A stretch of DNA of 64,000 bases from Anaerofustis butyriciformans (GTDB lineage Bacteria > Bacillota > Clostridia > Eubacteriales > Anaerofustaceae): the NCBI RefSeq assembly GCF_036289385.1, contig NZ_JAYFFH010000001.1, positions 248,001 through 312,000 of the forward strand, in the 5' to 3' direction. The number at the start of each line of letters is the position of its first letter. Position 1 is the first letter of the stretch. Below, in pieces: positions 17,005-24,304 of this stretch. The notes under the pieces were generated by a model. The model was not told the DNA's origin and searched no databases. It worked only from the letters and a program-made list of their open reading frames with translations. A program made the position numbers and the translations under genes.

Positions 17005-17220
17005 ATAAGGGGCGTTGCCCCTAATCCCATATTTAAGGGCTGTCTGCCCTTAACAACCCGACATTCAAGGGGCTTTGCCCCTTAAGAACTCCACCAAATA
17101 TTTGCTCGCCCAAATATTTGGATAAAAGGGCGCCACTCGCCGTGGAGGCTTAGACGCATCGGGATTTCATGGAAAATCTACCCGATTTTCTCATGAACCG
17201 ATGCTACCGCCACCCAACCT
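17005..17220 (+). repeat. Structured intergenic element E6
   Basis: Three GGGG hairpins precede H1 (CCAAATATTTG at 17094-17104 with CAAATATTTGG at 17111-17121), a linker nearly identical to those of E1 and E4, and H3 (GCATCGG at 17156-17162 with CCGATGC at 17198-17204). H3 is identical to that of E1, while H1 is different from every other copy. Confidence 0.85.
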
Positions 17221-17480
17221 AATTATTTTGTTTTATTGTATGGGGGACATTGTTGTGAAATGATAATAATTATTTTGAATGAGTTTTATTTAGTATGGTG
17301 GAACATCATAGTGAAATTTAGGTTTTGTTTTTAATGGTTTTACATAAGGAGTGGGACATGGCAACAAAATTAAATTTATACTTTTAATGCTTTTTATTTT
17401 AGGGTGTTGGACAGGGTAGTGAAATTAAAATAATTACTTTGAATGGGTTTTATGTTAGGGAGTGGGGCATGGTGAAGAGA
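17221..17480 (+). repeat. 55-bp repeat array T6 (four to five units)
   Basis: Degenerate 55-56 bp units follow E6; they carry GGGGGACATTG, GTGGAACATCA, GAGTGGGACATGG, GTGTTGGACAGGG and GAGTGGGGCATGG at their heads. No terminator with a T run follows, unlike after E1, E2 and E5. No gene is seen between here and 17600. Confidence 0.75.
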
Positions 17481-17599
17481 TAAAGATATATAACTAAGAT
17501 TTACTAAACTTCACCTATTATCATCATGACAGCGTATGGAGAGGTTTAAAGTTAGTTTTAAAGTTTAATATGAATTATAAAATATAACAGGAGGTAATA

Positions 17600-17905
17600 A
17601 TGAAAAATATTGATTTAAAAAATGTTTCAAGCGGAACTATTGCAAGGACGCTTTTTTTATTTGTAAGTTTGGTAAACAGTGCTCTTGGTATGTTTGGTTT
17701 TACATCTTTGGATATTGACGAAAACACAATTTATACAGTTGTAACGGGAGTAACTACAATTGTTTCAGCTGTTCTTGCATTTTGGAAAAACAACTCTTTT
17801 ACAAAAGAGGCTATTGAAGCTGATAAGTATAGAGAAAATCTTTTAACAGATGAAAAAATTGAAGAAACTTCAAAAGAAGAGATTGAACTTGAAGAGGTTA
17901 AATAA
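17600..17905 (+). CDS. SPP1-family phage holin
   Basis: The protein has 101 residues after AGGAGG. The pattern GTIARTLFLFVSLVNSALGMFG, an IDENT turn, a second hydrophobic segment and AFWKNNSFTKEAIEADKY matches the SPP1-type holin family, in which RT...ALIN, then WWKNNSFT-x-A is the hallmark. It forms lesions in the membrane that give the endolysin access to the wall. The acidic C-terminal tail is normal. It closes the prophage block and is separated from the endolysin by E6 and T6, which is unusual for a lysis cassette. Confidence 0.85.
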   Translation: MKNIDLKNVSSGTIARTLFLFVSLVNSALGMFGFTSLDIDENTIYTVVTGVTTIVSAVLAFWKNNSFTKEAIEADKYRENLLTDEKIEETSKEEIELEEVK

Positions 17906-17928
17906 AAAGGGGGCTTTTGCCCCCTTTA
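17904..17928. terminator. Bidirectional terminator
   Basis: AAAGGGGGC pairs with GCCCCCTTT around TTTT, between the holin and the convergent minus-strand gene. It marks the end of the phage block. Confidence 0.75.
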
Positions 17929-19128
17929 AATTGCTGTTATTGTCATTTTTACTTTGCCGTCTTTTATTGTATATAAAAAGTTTGATTTTTCATTTTTAAT
18001 ATTTTTTTCAAAATATTTATTTTTATATTCTGTCGGGTTAATATTATATAGTTCTTCCCATAGCATATCGTAATCATAATCTAAAAGTTCATCATTTTCA
18101 TATAGTGTAAGATAAACAAGATTTACATATGCACAAAATACAATATCATTTTTTTGTATTTCTTCATTTGATAAATTTGACATATCATATTCGATGATAA
18201 TTTCTTCTATTTTATTTGAAGAATATACATTTGTTTTAAAATATACCGGATTTTTAGTATCAGAAACTTCTTTTGTATAGTCTGACTCATTGTTTATTGT
18301 TTCTTTTGTGGGATTTAAGTAATATACTTTTTCTTCATCAAAATATGTATATAAATAATCTGAACTAAAACTGTAATTTATTGAGTTTTGTTCATCTATT
18401 GAAGAAATAAGATTAGTATTATTTATTGAAAATATTCCATTTTTTGTTTTTATACTGATTTCTTTTGTAAAAAATAAAAAAAGAATTATTGATATTAAAG
18501 AGCATGCTATAATTGATGCAATAATTTTTGCTTTCTTTTTAGATTTATTATTTGTTTGTGAATTATCTTTTTTTACCGTAATTTTATTGTCTTCTTTTTT
18601 TATTTTAATTTCATTTTTATTTTCTTGTACTGTTTGGTTTTTATCCTCTTTATCTTTTTTTTCTGATTTGCTTTTGTTTTCATTATCTTCTTGTACTGAT
18701 TGGTTTTTATTCTTTGTATCTTCTTTATTTTCTTTATCTTTCAATAAATCTTTTACGTATATTTCGCCTCTAATGGAATCATTAATATTAATTTGTTCCT
18801 TTGGTTTTTCATCTTTAGAAGTTTTTACATATATTTCATTATTTATAGGATTACTAATGCTTATTTGTTCTTTTTGCTGTTCTTCTTTAATTTCTTTTAC
18901 TTCTTCGTTATTTCCTAAATTATAAAAATCTGTACTATTAATATGTTTTTTATTTTTTATATTTTCTTTTAGTTCATTTACGGATTCATTGTATTTTTCT
19001 TCGTAGTATTTATCGTCTTTTATAACCAAATCATCTAAGTCAATTTTTAATTCATCTTCTATACTATCATAATCGTTTCTAAAGTAATTTTTTTCTTCGC
19101 GAATGATTTTTCTTGGAAGTCTTTTCAT
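17926..19128 (-). CDS. Single-pass membrane protein with repetitive charged cytoplasmic region
   Basis: The protein has 400 residues. The first about 195 are hydrophilic with internal repeats: NPINNEIYVKTSKDEKPKEQ is echoed by INDSIRGEIYVKDLL, and NQSVQEDNENKS by NQTVQENKNEI. One transmembrane segment follows (about residues 197-218, IIASIIACSLISIILFLFF), then an outside domain of about 180 residues ending in a YDYDMLWEELYNINPTEY helix and two strands. It lies 15 bases downstream of its partner gene with AAAGGAA before the ATG, so the two form an operon. The topology suggests a sensor or anchor. The function is unknown. Confidence 0.7.
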   Translation of the reverse strand: MKRLPRKIIREEKNYFRNDYDSIEDELKIDLDDLVIKDDKYYEEKYNESVNELKENIKNKKHINSTDFYNLGNNEEVKEIKEEQQKEQISISNPINNEIYVKTSKDEKPKEQININDSIRGEIYVKDLLKDKENKEDTKNKNQSVQEDNENKSKSEKKDKEDKNQTVQENKNEIKIKKEDNKITVKKDNSQTNNKSKKKAKIIASIIACSLISIILFLFFTKEISIKTKNGIFSINNTNLISSIDEQNSINYSFSSDYLYTYFDEEKVYYLNPTKETINNESDYTKEVSDTKNPVYFKTNVYSSNKIEEIIIEYDMSNLSNEEIQKNDIVFCAYVNLVYLTLYENDELLDYDYDMLWEELYNINPTEYKNKYFEKNIKNEKSNFLYTIKDGKVKMTITAI

Positions 19129-19143
19129 TTTCTATATTTCCTT

Positions 19144-19836
19144 TTATTGTTCTATTGGTAAAATATTTAATGTGACATTTCCTTTTTTGTCATATTCAAG
19201 AATATATTTTGCATTGTCGGTTTTTATTTCATTTTTACCTGTTTTTATTTCATTATTGTAGTCTTTAAGTTTTATATCATTATATAGTTTCGACATATTA
19301 ATATAATAATCATTGTCTAAATTGTTATATCCTGATAATAAAATATAAAGAAATTTATAAAATTCGTTAAAGTATTCTTCGTTAGTTAAGAGAGATGAAT
19401 AATTCCAGTCATAATTTAGATAATTATATGTCATTTGTATTTTTGTGATATTATTATCATTATTTACATAAACTTTTAAAATTAAAGGGGATTTTTTGCT
19501 TTTTGTTAGAATTTTTCTGTAATATGTATTACCATTTTCATTTAATTCTTTCATAGCATTCATGCTTATATTGCTTATTCCACCTTCATTGTCTATTATA
19601 TACTCCATGCTTGTAGCAAAATCTTCAATTTTAAATTCAAAATAATTACTGTTTGAATAAACTCCTGAGTAAGACATATCACTGCCATTGGAAAATGTTT
19701 TGTTTTCTGAATAATAATTTTCACTTGAAGCATTAATGTTACTACTATTAAATGTAATAACGAAAATAAAAAATAAAATAAAACAAATTGCTAAAATTAA
19801 AATATGTGTTCTCTTTTTTAGTATCTTTTCTTTCAT
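19144..19836 (-). CDS. Membrane-anchored extracellular protein, unknown
   Basis: The protein has 230 residues from the ATG at 19836, five bases after AGGGTGA; a GTG at 19845 is possible. A basic head and hydrophobic segment (ILILAICFILFFIFVITF) anchor an outside domain with strands, a LSGYNNLDNDYYINMSKLY helix and a final strand pair. The C-terminal helix and strands resemble the ends of the proteins at 17926 and 19991, suggesting one diverged family. It is first in a two-gene minus-strand operon. No catalytic motif is visible. Confidence 0.7.
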   Translation of the reverse strand: MKEKILKKRTHILILAICFILFFIFVITFNSSNINASSENYYSENKTFSNGSDMSYSGVYSNSNYFEFKIEDFATSMEYIIDNEGGISNISMNAMKELNENGNTYYRKILTKSKKSPLILKVYVNNDNNITKIQMTYNYLNYDWNYSSLLTNEEYFNEFYKFLYILLSGYNNLDNDYYINMSKLYNDIKLKDYNNEIKTGKNEIKTDNAKYILEYDKKGNVTLNILPIEQ

Positions 19837-19990
19837 AATTTTCACCCTGATAATAGTTTATACATTTTATGCATTTTAGTCAATAATTTAATTACTATAT
19901 AGTAGCTTTAGCATACATAAAAAATGTAGATGATATAAAAAAAATATGTTAAAATACAAATATAAATAATAAATAAGGGAGAAAAGGGAA

Positions 19991-21142
19991 ATGGCAAAGA
20001 AAATATTATCTGCACCGGCGTTTATTGTTGGTTTATTGTTAGTTTTAGCTCAATTTATGGGGAAATATTTTGTTGAATTAATTTATATAGATATATATTA
20101 TACAAAAGGTCCTGTTTTTTTTGTTAATATAATGGAGTTTTTTGACTTTTATATTCTTTTATGGATTGGAGCATTACTTATGATTGTAAGTGCAATTTTT
20201 ACTGTAAAGAATAATAAAAGTAGTAAAATTAATAAATTAAGTAAAGAGAATGAAGAACAAAATATTGTTGAAAAAAATACTGATTTAAATGCTCAAAGTG
20301 GGGAACTTGACTTAAATAAAGTAAGACAAGAGAGAAATATAGAAAAAGAAGCTTTAAGTAAGTCAGTTGATTTAAGCAGCGAAAGCGGAGAAGTTGATTT
20401 AAACAAATTAAGAGAAAATCAATTTATTAATGAAAGTGATGCTAAAAATGAAACTCAAAAAAACAAAAATAAAAGTGATAAAAAATTTAGAGCATTAATA
20501 GCCGGTCTTGTTATTATAGTTTTTGCATGTGGAATGTTTATGAATAGTTACTACAAGAATTCAATTTCATATTATCAAAAACATGGAGTTCCTATTCAAG
20601 ACGGAAAAATTCAAATTGATAAAGATGATTTTATTGCAATTATTAATCATAACATTACAATGATTGATAATAAATGGGGAGATTATGAAATACCTAATCT
20701 AAAAGATTTTTCCATAGAAGATGCAAGCACTGCGGGAGAGGGCTACCATTTTTATCACTGCACAGTAAAAATGGATAAAGAACCTGATATTAATATTGTA
20801 TTTCTTTTAGATGCAGAAAATAAGATAGAATATATTAATATTGGTTATAACTGGATAGAAGTAAAACCAAAAGATGAAGATGATATAGCAAATCAGCTTT
20901 ATGACAGGGATAGTACGATGGCTGCTTATTGTAATATAATTTACGGAAGCTTATCGGGTTTTTATAGCCATGATGTAGAATATTATGACAATATAATAGC
21001 TGAATTATATGACCTTGAGTATGATAATAATTTTGTCGCTGAAAATGAATATAAAGGCGATAATGCTGTAATAACATGGAGTTATACTGAGCAAAGGCAA
21101 TCTATGATTGAAATTGATAAGTTAGTAGAAAATATGTATTAA
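19991..21142 (+). CDS. Two-pass membrane protein with internal repeats and extracellular domain
   Basis: The protein has 383 residues. Hydrophobic segments lie at about 6-27 and 47-67, and a third (ALIAGLVIIVFACGMFM) at about 163-182. Between them sits a hydrophilic region with a twofold repeat (LNAQSGELDLNKVRQ and LSSESGEVDLNKLRE). The C-terminal about 200 residues form an outside-type domain ending in helices (YCNIIYGSLSGFY, DNIIAELYDLEY) like those of the two minus-strand proteins next door. RBS: AGGGA before the ATG. It is divergently placed from them, sharing a 155-base promoter region. The function is unknown. Confidence 0.7.
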   Translation: MAKKILSAPAFIVGLLLVLAQFMGKYFVELIYIDIYYTKGPVFFVNIMEFFDFYILLWIGALLMIVSAIFTVKNNKSSKINKLSKENEEQNIVEKNTDLNAQSGELDLNKVRQERNIEKEALSKSVDLSSESGEVDLNKLRENQFINESDAKNETQKNKNKSDKKFRALIAGLVIIVFACGMFMNSYYKNSISYYQKHGVPIQDGKIQIDKDDFIAIINHNITMIDNKWGDYEIPNLKDFSIEDASTAGEGYHFYHCTVKMDKEPDINIVFLLDAENKIEYINIGYNWIEVKPKDEDDIANQLYDRDSTMAAYCNIIYGSLSGFYSHDVEYYDNIIAELYDLEYDNNFVAENEYKGDNAVITWSYTEQRQSMIEIDKLVENMY

Positions 21143-21196
21143 AAAAATTATACACTTAATTGTTTTTGGTTATAAAATGAGGGAGGGAAATATAAT

Positions 21197-21814
21197 ATGA
21201 AAAAATTTAAAAGTATTATTTTATTAATTTTAGTTTTTACGTTTGCTTTGATAGGTTTTGGGTGTTCAAATTCAAATGAACAAACAAATTCACCTAAAGG
21301 TGTTGCAGTTACCTTGCTTGAGGGGTATAAAAATTTTGACCTTACAATGTTAGACGATGTATTAAATATAGACTATTCTATAGAAGAAGAATTTAATAAG
21401 ATGATAGAACAAGGGGTATTAAACAGCACTGACGTTTATGCACGTACTACAAAAAATATGCAATATAAAATTATAGATGTAGAAGAAAAAGGTGATACAG
21501 CAGTGGTAAAGGCTGAGATAACAAATGAAAATATTGGCGAAGTAGTTGCATATGCAGTGGTAAAAGGCGCAAAAGAACAAGCAAATAATTCTTCAATGAC
21601 GGATGAAGAAACAAAGCAATATATTGAGGATTGTTTTTTTGAATCATTAGAAACTTTTAAACCTGATGTTTATACTGAAGAAATTGAGCTTAATCTTGTA
21701 AAAGTAGATGGAAAATGGAAAATAGAGCCTCTTAGCGATGAAGATCAAAACATTATTATGGGAAAAATATATGAGGGAATCATAAATATGATGGAAGAAT
21801 ATGGTATATATTAA
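21197..21814 (+). CDS. Lipoprotein with NTF2-like (DUF5105-type) domain
   Basis: The protein has 205 residues. The signal peptide ends in a lipobox (LIGFGCS, Cys about 23), so it is a secreted, lipid-anchored protein. The mature part has a start helix (GVAVTLLEGYKNFD), then YKIIDVEEKGDTAVVKAEI strands, a helix and a final strand EIELNLVKVDGKWKIEPL followed by a helix. This order is that of DUF5105/DUF4878 NTF2-like domains. The same order can be traced in the three tandem proteins at the window start. The function is unknown; the domain call is moderately sure. Confidence 0.72.
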   Translation: MKKFKSIILLILVFTFALIGFGCSNSNEQTNSPKGVAVTLLEGYKNFDLTMLDDVLNIDYSIEEEFNKMIEQGVLNSTDVYARTTKNMQYKIIDVEEKGDTAVVKAEITNENIGEVVAYAVVKGAKEQANNSSMTDEETKQYIEDCFFESLETFKPDVYTEEIELNLVKVDGKWKIEPLSDEDQNIIMGKIYEGIINMMEEYGIY

Positions 21815-21931
21815 ATATATTGTTGATTTTTCATAATTAAAAAAATTAATAAAATGTAATGAAAACAAATCATTTTTTGTTATATAAAAAGTAAACTGTA
21901 TGAAAAAATTTCATAAATTTACTAAATATTC

Positions 21932-21960
21932 TTGACAATTAAAAACAATAAGTGTATTAT
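21932..21960 (+). promoter_or_regulatory. Sigma-A promoter of the aro operon
   Basis: A perfect TTGACA at 21932-21937 is separated by 17 bases from TATTAT at 21955-21960. Transcription would begin about 21967, just before the leader peptide gene. Confidence 0.88.
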
Positions 21961-21991
21961 ATCAAACAAGAATACAAAGGAGAAGATTAAA

Positions 21992-22114
21992 ATGAAAGGT
22001 TTAAGAGAACTAAATAGCTTTAAATTTTATAACTATTTTAGCTTTGCAAACTTTTATTTCTTTGCAGGTTCTTTTTCACGTACAGATAAGCCTTTTAGTG
22101 AGTATAATCTTTAA
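21992..22114 (+). CDS. Phe/Tyr-rich leader peptide of the aro operon
   Basis: This is a 40-residue open frame with AAAGGAGA nine bases before its ATG. It holds nine Phe and four Tyr, most of them clustered between residues 10 and 28 (FKFYNYFSFANFYFFAGSF). The stop codon at 22112 lies 33 bases before the terminator stem. Such composition and placement are those of attenuation leader peptides such as E. coli pheL: ribosome stalling at Phe or Tyr codons reports the charged-tRNA level. The peptide itself need not have any other function. It is not homologous to pheL by simple reading. Confidence 0.82.
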   Translation: MKGLRELNSFKFYNYFSFANFYFFAGSFSRTDKPFSEYNL

Positions 22115-22176
22115 ATGTATTTAAAAAACGCAAAGTAAAGAATTTGGGGAACTCATTAAAAGGAGTTCCCTTTTTT
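22091..22176 (+). promoter_or_regulatory. Transcription attenuator: antiterminator/terminator switch
   Basis: CCTTTTAGTGAGT (22091-22103, inside leader codons 33-38) can pair over 13 positions with ACTCATTAAAAGG (22151-22163), with one G-U pair. That second strand overlaps the terminator GGGAACTC/GAGTTCCC (22147-22154 with 22163-22170) followed by six T, so the two hairpins exclude each other. A ribosome stalled at the Phe/Tyr cluster leaves the first strand free and favours antitermination; one that reaches the stop covers it. A weak upstream hairpin (CTAAATAG 22010 with CTATTTTAG 22033) could pause polymerase. Confidence 0.82.
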
Positions 22177-22218
22177 ATTTTACAAAACTAAAAAATTAAC
22201 TTAAAGGAGAAAATCAAA

Positions 22219-23232
22219 ATGATAGTAGTATTACAACCCAACTCAGACAAACTTGAAGTAGCCAAATTGGTTGCTCAAATCGAAAGCAAAAATTTAAAAA
22301 TCCAACCAATCGAAGGAGAAGAACTTACTGTACTTGGTTTAGTAGGTGATACATCTGTTTTAGATGCAAAAACACTTGAAGCAAACTCAATCGTAAGAAG
22401 AGTTTTACATGTTGAAGAACCTTACAAAAAAGCAAACAGAATGTTCCACCCAAACGACAGCGAAATTAAAGTTGGAAACCAAGTTATAGGAGGAGAAAAA
22501 CTTGCAATTATCGCAGGACCTTGTTCAGTTGAAACAAGAGAACAAATTACACAAGTTGCAAAAGATGTAAAAGCTTCAGGTGCAAATTTCTTAAGAGGCG
22601 GTGCTTTCAAACCAAGAACTTCCCCATACGCTTTCCAAGGTCTAGGATACGATGGACTTGAACTTTTAAAAGAAGCAAGAAAAGAAACAGGACTTCCAAT
22701 CGTTACTGAATTAATGTCTACAAACGACCTTGAAAAATTTGTTGAAGACGTTGATGTAATCCAAATCGGTGCAAGAAATATGCAAAACTTCGATTTATTA
22801 AAAGAACTTGGTAAAATCAGAAAACCTATTCTTTTAAAAAGAGGTTTAAGTGCAACAATCGAAGAACTTTTAATGTCAGCTGAATACATTATGGCAGGTG
22901 GAAACGAAAATGTTATCCTTTGTGAAAGAGGTATTAGAACATTTGAAACATACACAAGAAATACTCTTGATTTAAGCGCAATTCCGGCAATCAAAAAATT
23001 AAGTCACTTACCAATTATCATTGACCCATCACACGCAACAGGTAAATGGTGGATGGTTGAATCTTTAGCTAAAGCAGCAATCGTTGCAGGTGCAGACGGA
23101 CTTATTATCGAAGTTCATAACGACCCATTAAACGCTTTATGTGACGGACAACAATCTCTAAAACCTGAAGCATTCGACGATTTAATGACAGATTTAAGAA
23201 AACTTGCTCCAATCGTTGGAAGAACTCTATAA
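22219..23232 (+). CDS. aroF: 3-deoxy-7-phosphoheptulonate (DAHP) synthase
   Basis: This enzyme condenses phosphoenolpyruvate and erythrose 4-phosphate, the first step of aromatic amino acid synthesis. The protein has 337 residues. The first about 70 form a ferredoxin/ACT-like regulatory domain, as in the Thermotoga-type class I-beta enzyme that is inhibited by Tyr and Phe. The barrel carries IIAGPCSVETREQ, GGAFKPRTSPYAFQGLG, IQIGARNMQNF and DPSHATGKW, all family motifs with metal and phosphate ligands. It is the first gene of the seven-gene operon, behind the leader attenuator; TTAAAGGAG precedes the ATG. Confidence 0.96.
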   Translation: MIVVLQPNSDKLEVAKLVAQIESKNLKIQPIEGEELTVLGLVGDTSVLDAKTLEANSIVRRVLHVEEPYKKANRMFHPNDSEIKVGNQVIGGEKLAIIAGPCSVETREQITQVAKDVKASGANFLRGGAFKPRTSPYAFQGLGYDGLELLKEARKETGLPIVTELMSTNDLEKFVEDVDVIQIGARNMQNFDLLKELGKIRKPILLKRGLSATIEELLMSAEYIMAGGNENVILCERGIRTFETYTRNTLDLSAIPAIKKLSHLPIIIDPSHATGKWWMVESLAKAAIVAGADGLIIEVHNDPLNALCDGQQSLKPEAFDDLMTDLRKLAPIVGRTL

Positions 23233-23242
23233 GGAAAAAATT

Positions 23243-24304
23243 ATGGCTAAGAAAATTCATGTAAATCTTAATGAAAAATCTTACGATATTATTATTAAAG
23301 AAGATATTTTAAAATCATTATCAGAAGAAATAAAAAAAGTATATAAGGGAGAAAAATTATTTATAATAACCGACGATATAGTTGCAAGATTTTATCTTGA
23401 TAAAGTTATAAATAACCTTAAAGACGGCGGTTTTAGTGTTGATTATATTATTCTTCCAAACGGAGAGAAAACAAAATCCATAGAATCTCTTGAACCTATA
23501 TATAATGCTCTTATTGATTTTAACATGACTAGAAAAGACATGATTATAACTTTGGGGGGCGGAGTTATAGGTGACCTTGGCGGTTTTGTTGCATCTACAT
23601 TTCTAAGAGGAGTTGGTTTTATTCAAATTCCTACAACTCTTTTATCTCAAGTAGATAGTTCTGTTGGTGGAAAAGTTGCAATAGACCTTAAAAAAGGCAA
23701 AAACTTGGTTGGAAGTTTTCATCAACCAAAGCTTGTGCTTATTGATACAAATGTTTTAACAACTTTGTCCCTTAGAAACATAAAAGACGGTTTGGCTGAG
23801 GTAATAAAATACGGTCTTATATTTGATAAAGATTTCTTTGAATTTTTATCTAATCTTAAAACAAAAGAAGATATACTTAATAATATAGAACATATAGTAT
23901 ACACAAGCTGTAATTTAAAGAGAATTGTAGTTGAAGAAGATGAAAAAGACACAGGGGAGAGAATGAAGCTTAATTTTGGTCATACTATTGCTCATGGAAT
24001 AGAAGCTCACTTTAACTATGAAAAATATACTCATGGTGAAGCTGTGGCAATAGGGATGTATGAAATAACAAAACACAGTGAAAAACTTGGTCTTACATCT
24101 AAAGGCGTAAGCGATAAAATAAAAGATATTTTAATTAACTTTTATATGGAATACGATATCGGGGCTATAAATAATGACAGTATTCTTTCTCATATTTCTT
24201 CCGACAAGAAAAACGAAGGAAAAGTTTTAAACGTAATTCTTTTAAATGAAATAGGAAAATGTTATATACATAAGACAAATACACAATTTTTTAAGGATGA
24301 GTAA
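23243..24304 (+). CDS. aroB: 3-dehydroquinate synthase
   Basis: This enzyme turns DAHP into 3-dehydroquinate using NAD and a metal. The protein has 353 residues; the ATG at 23243 follows AAGGAAA, and the longer frame inside aroF is not needed. Motifs are LPNGEKTKSIESL, TLGGGVIGDLGGFVA (NAD/substrate site), PTTLLSQVDSSVGGK, KDGLAEVIKYG, and the zinc histidine-bearing LNFGHTIAHGIE and YTHGEAVAIGM. The length is normal. The aroA start codon follows its stop directly (TAAATG). Confidence 0.96.
   Translation: MAKKIHVNLNEKSYDIIIKEDILKSLSEEIKKVYKGEKLFIITDDIVARFYLDKVINNLKDGGFSVDYIILPNGEKTKSIESLEPIYNALIDFNMTRKDMIITLGGGVIGDLGGFVASTFLRGVGFIQIPTTLLSQVDSSVGGKVAIDLKKGKNLVGSFHQPKLVLIDTNVLTTLSLRNIKDGLAEVIKYGLIFDKDFFEFLSNLKTKEDILNNIEHIVYTSCNLKRIVVEEDEKDTGERMKLNFGHTIAHGIEAHFNYEKYTHGEAVAIGMYEITKHSEKLGLTSKGVSDKIKDILINFYMEYDIGAINNDSILSHISSDKKNEGKVLNVILLNEIGKCYIHKTNTQFFKDE

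Noticed and set aside
3854..17220. E elements as integron attC sites (gene-spacer-gene arrangement, conserved AAC before H3)
   Set aside because: No matching GTTRRRY core on the far side of H3, no integron integrase, and the intervening genes are an ordinary ordered phage late operon.
21932..22218. T-box riboswitch upstream of aroF
   Set aside because: No T-box consensus (AGGGTGGNACCGCG type) or specifier loop; the leader peptide and paired hairpins explain the region better. The AGGGTGG near 7517 and 5551 also lacks T-box context.
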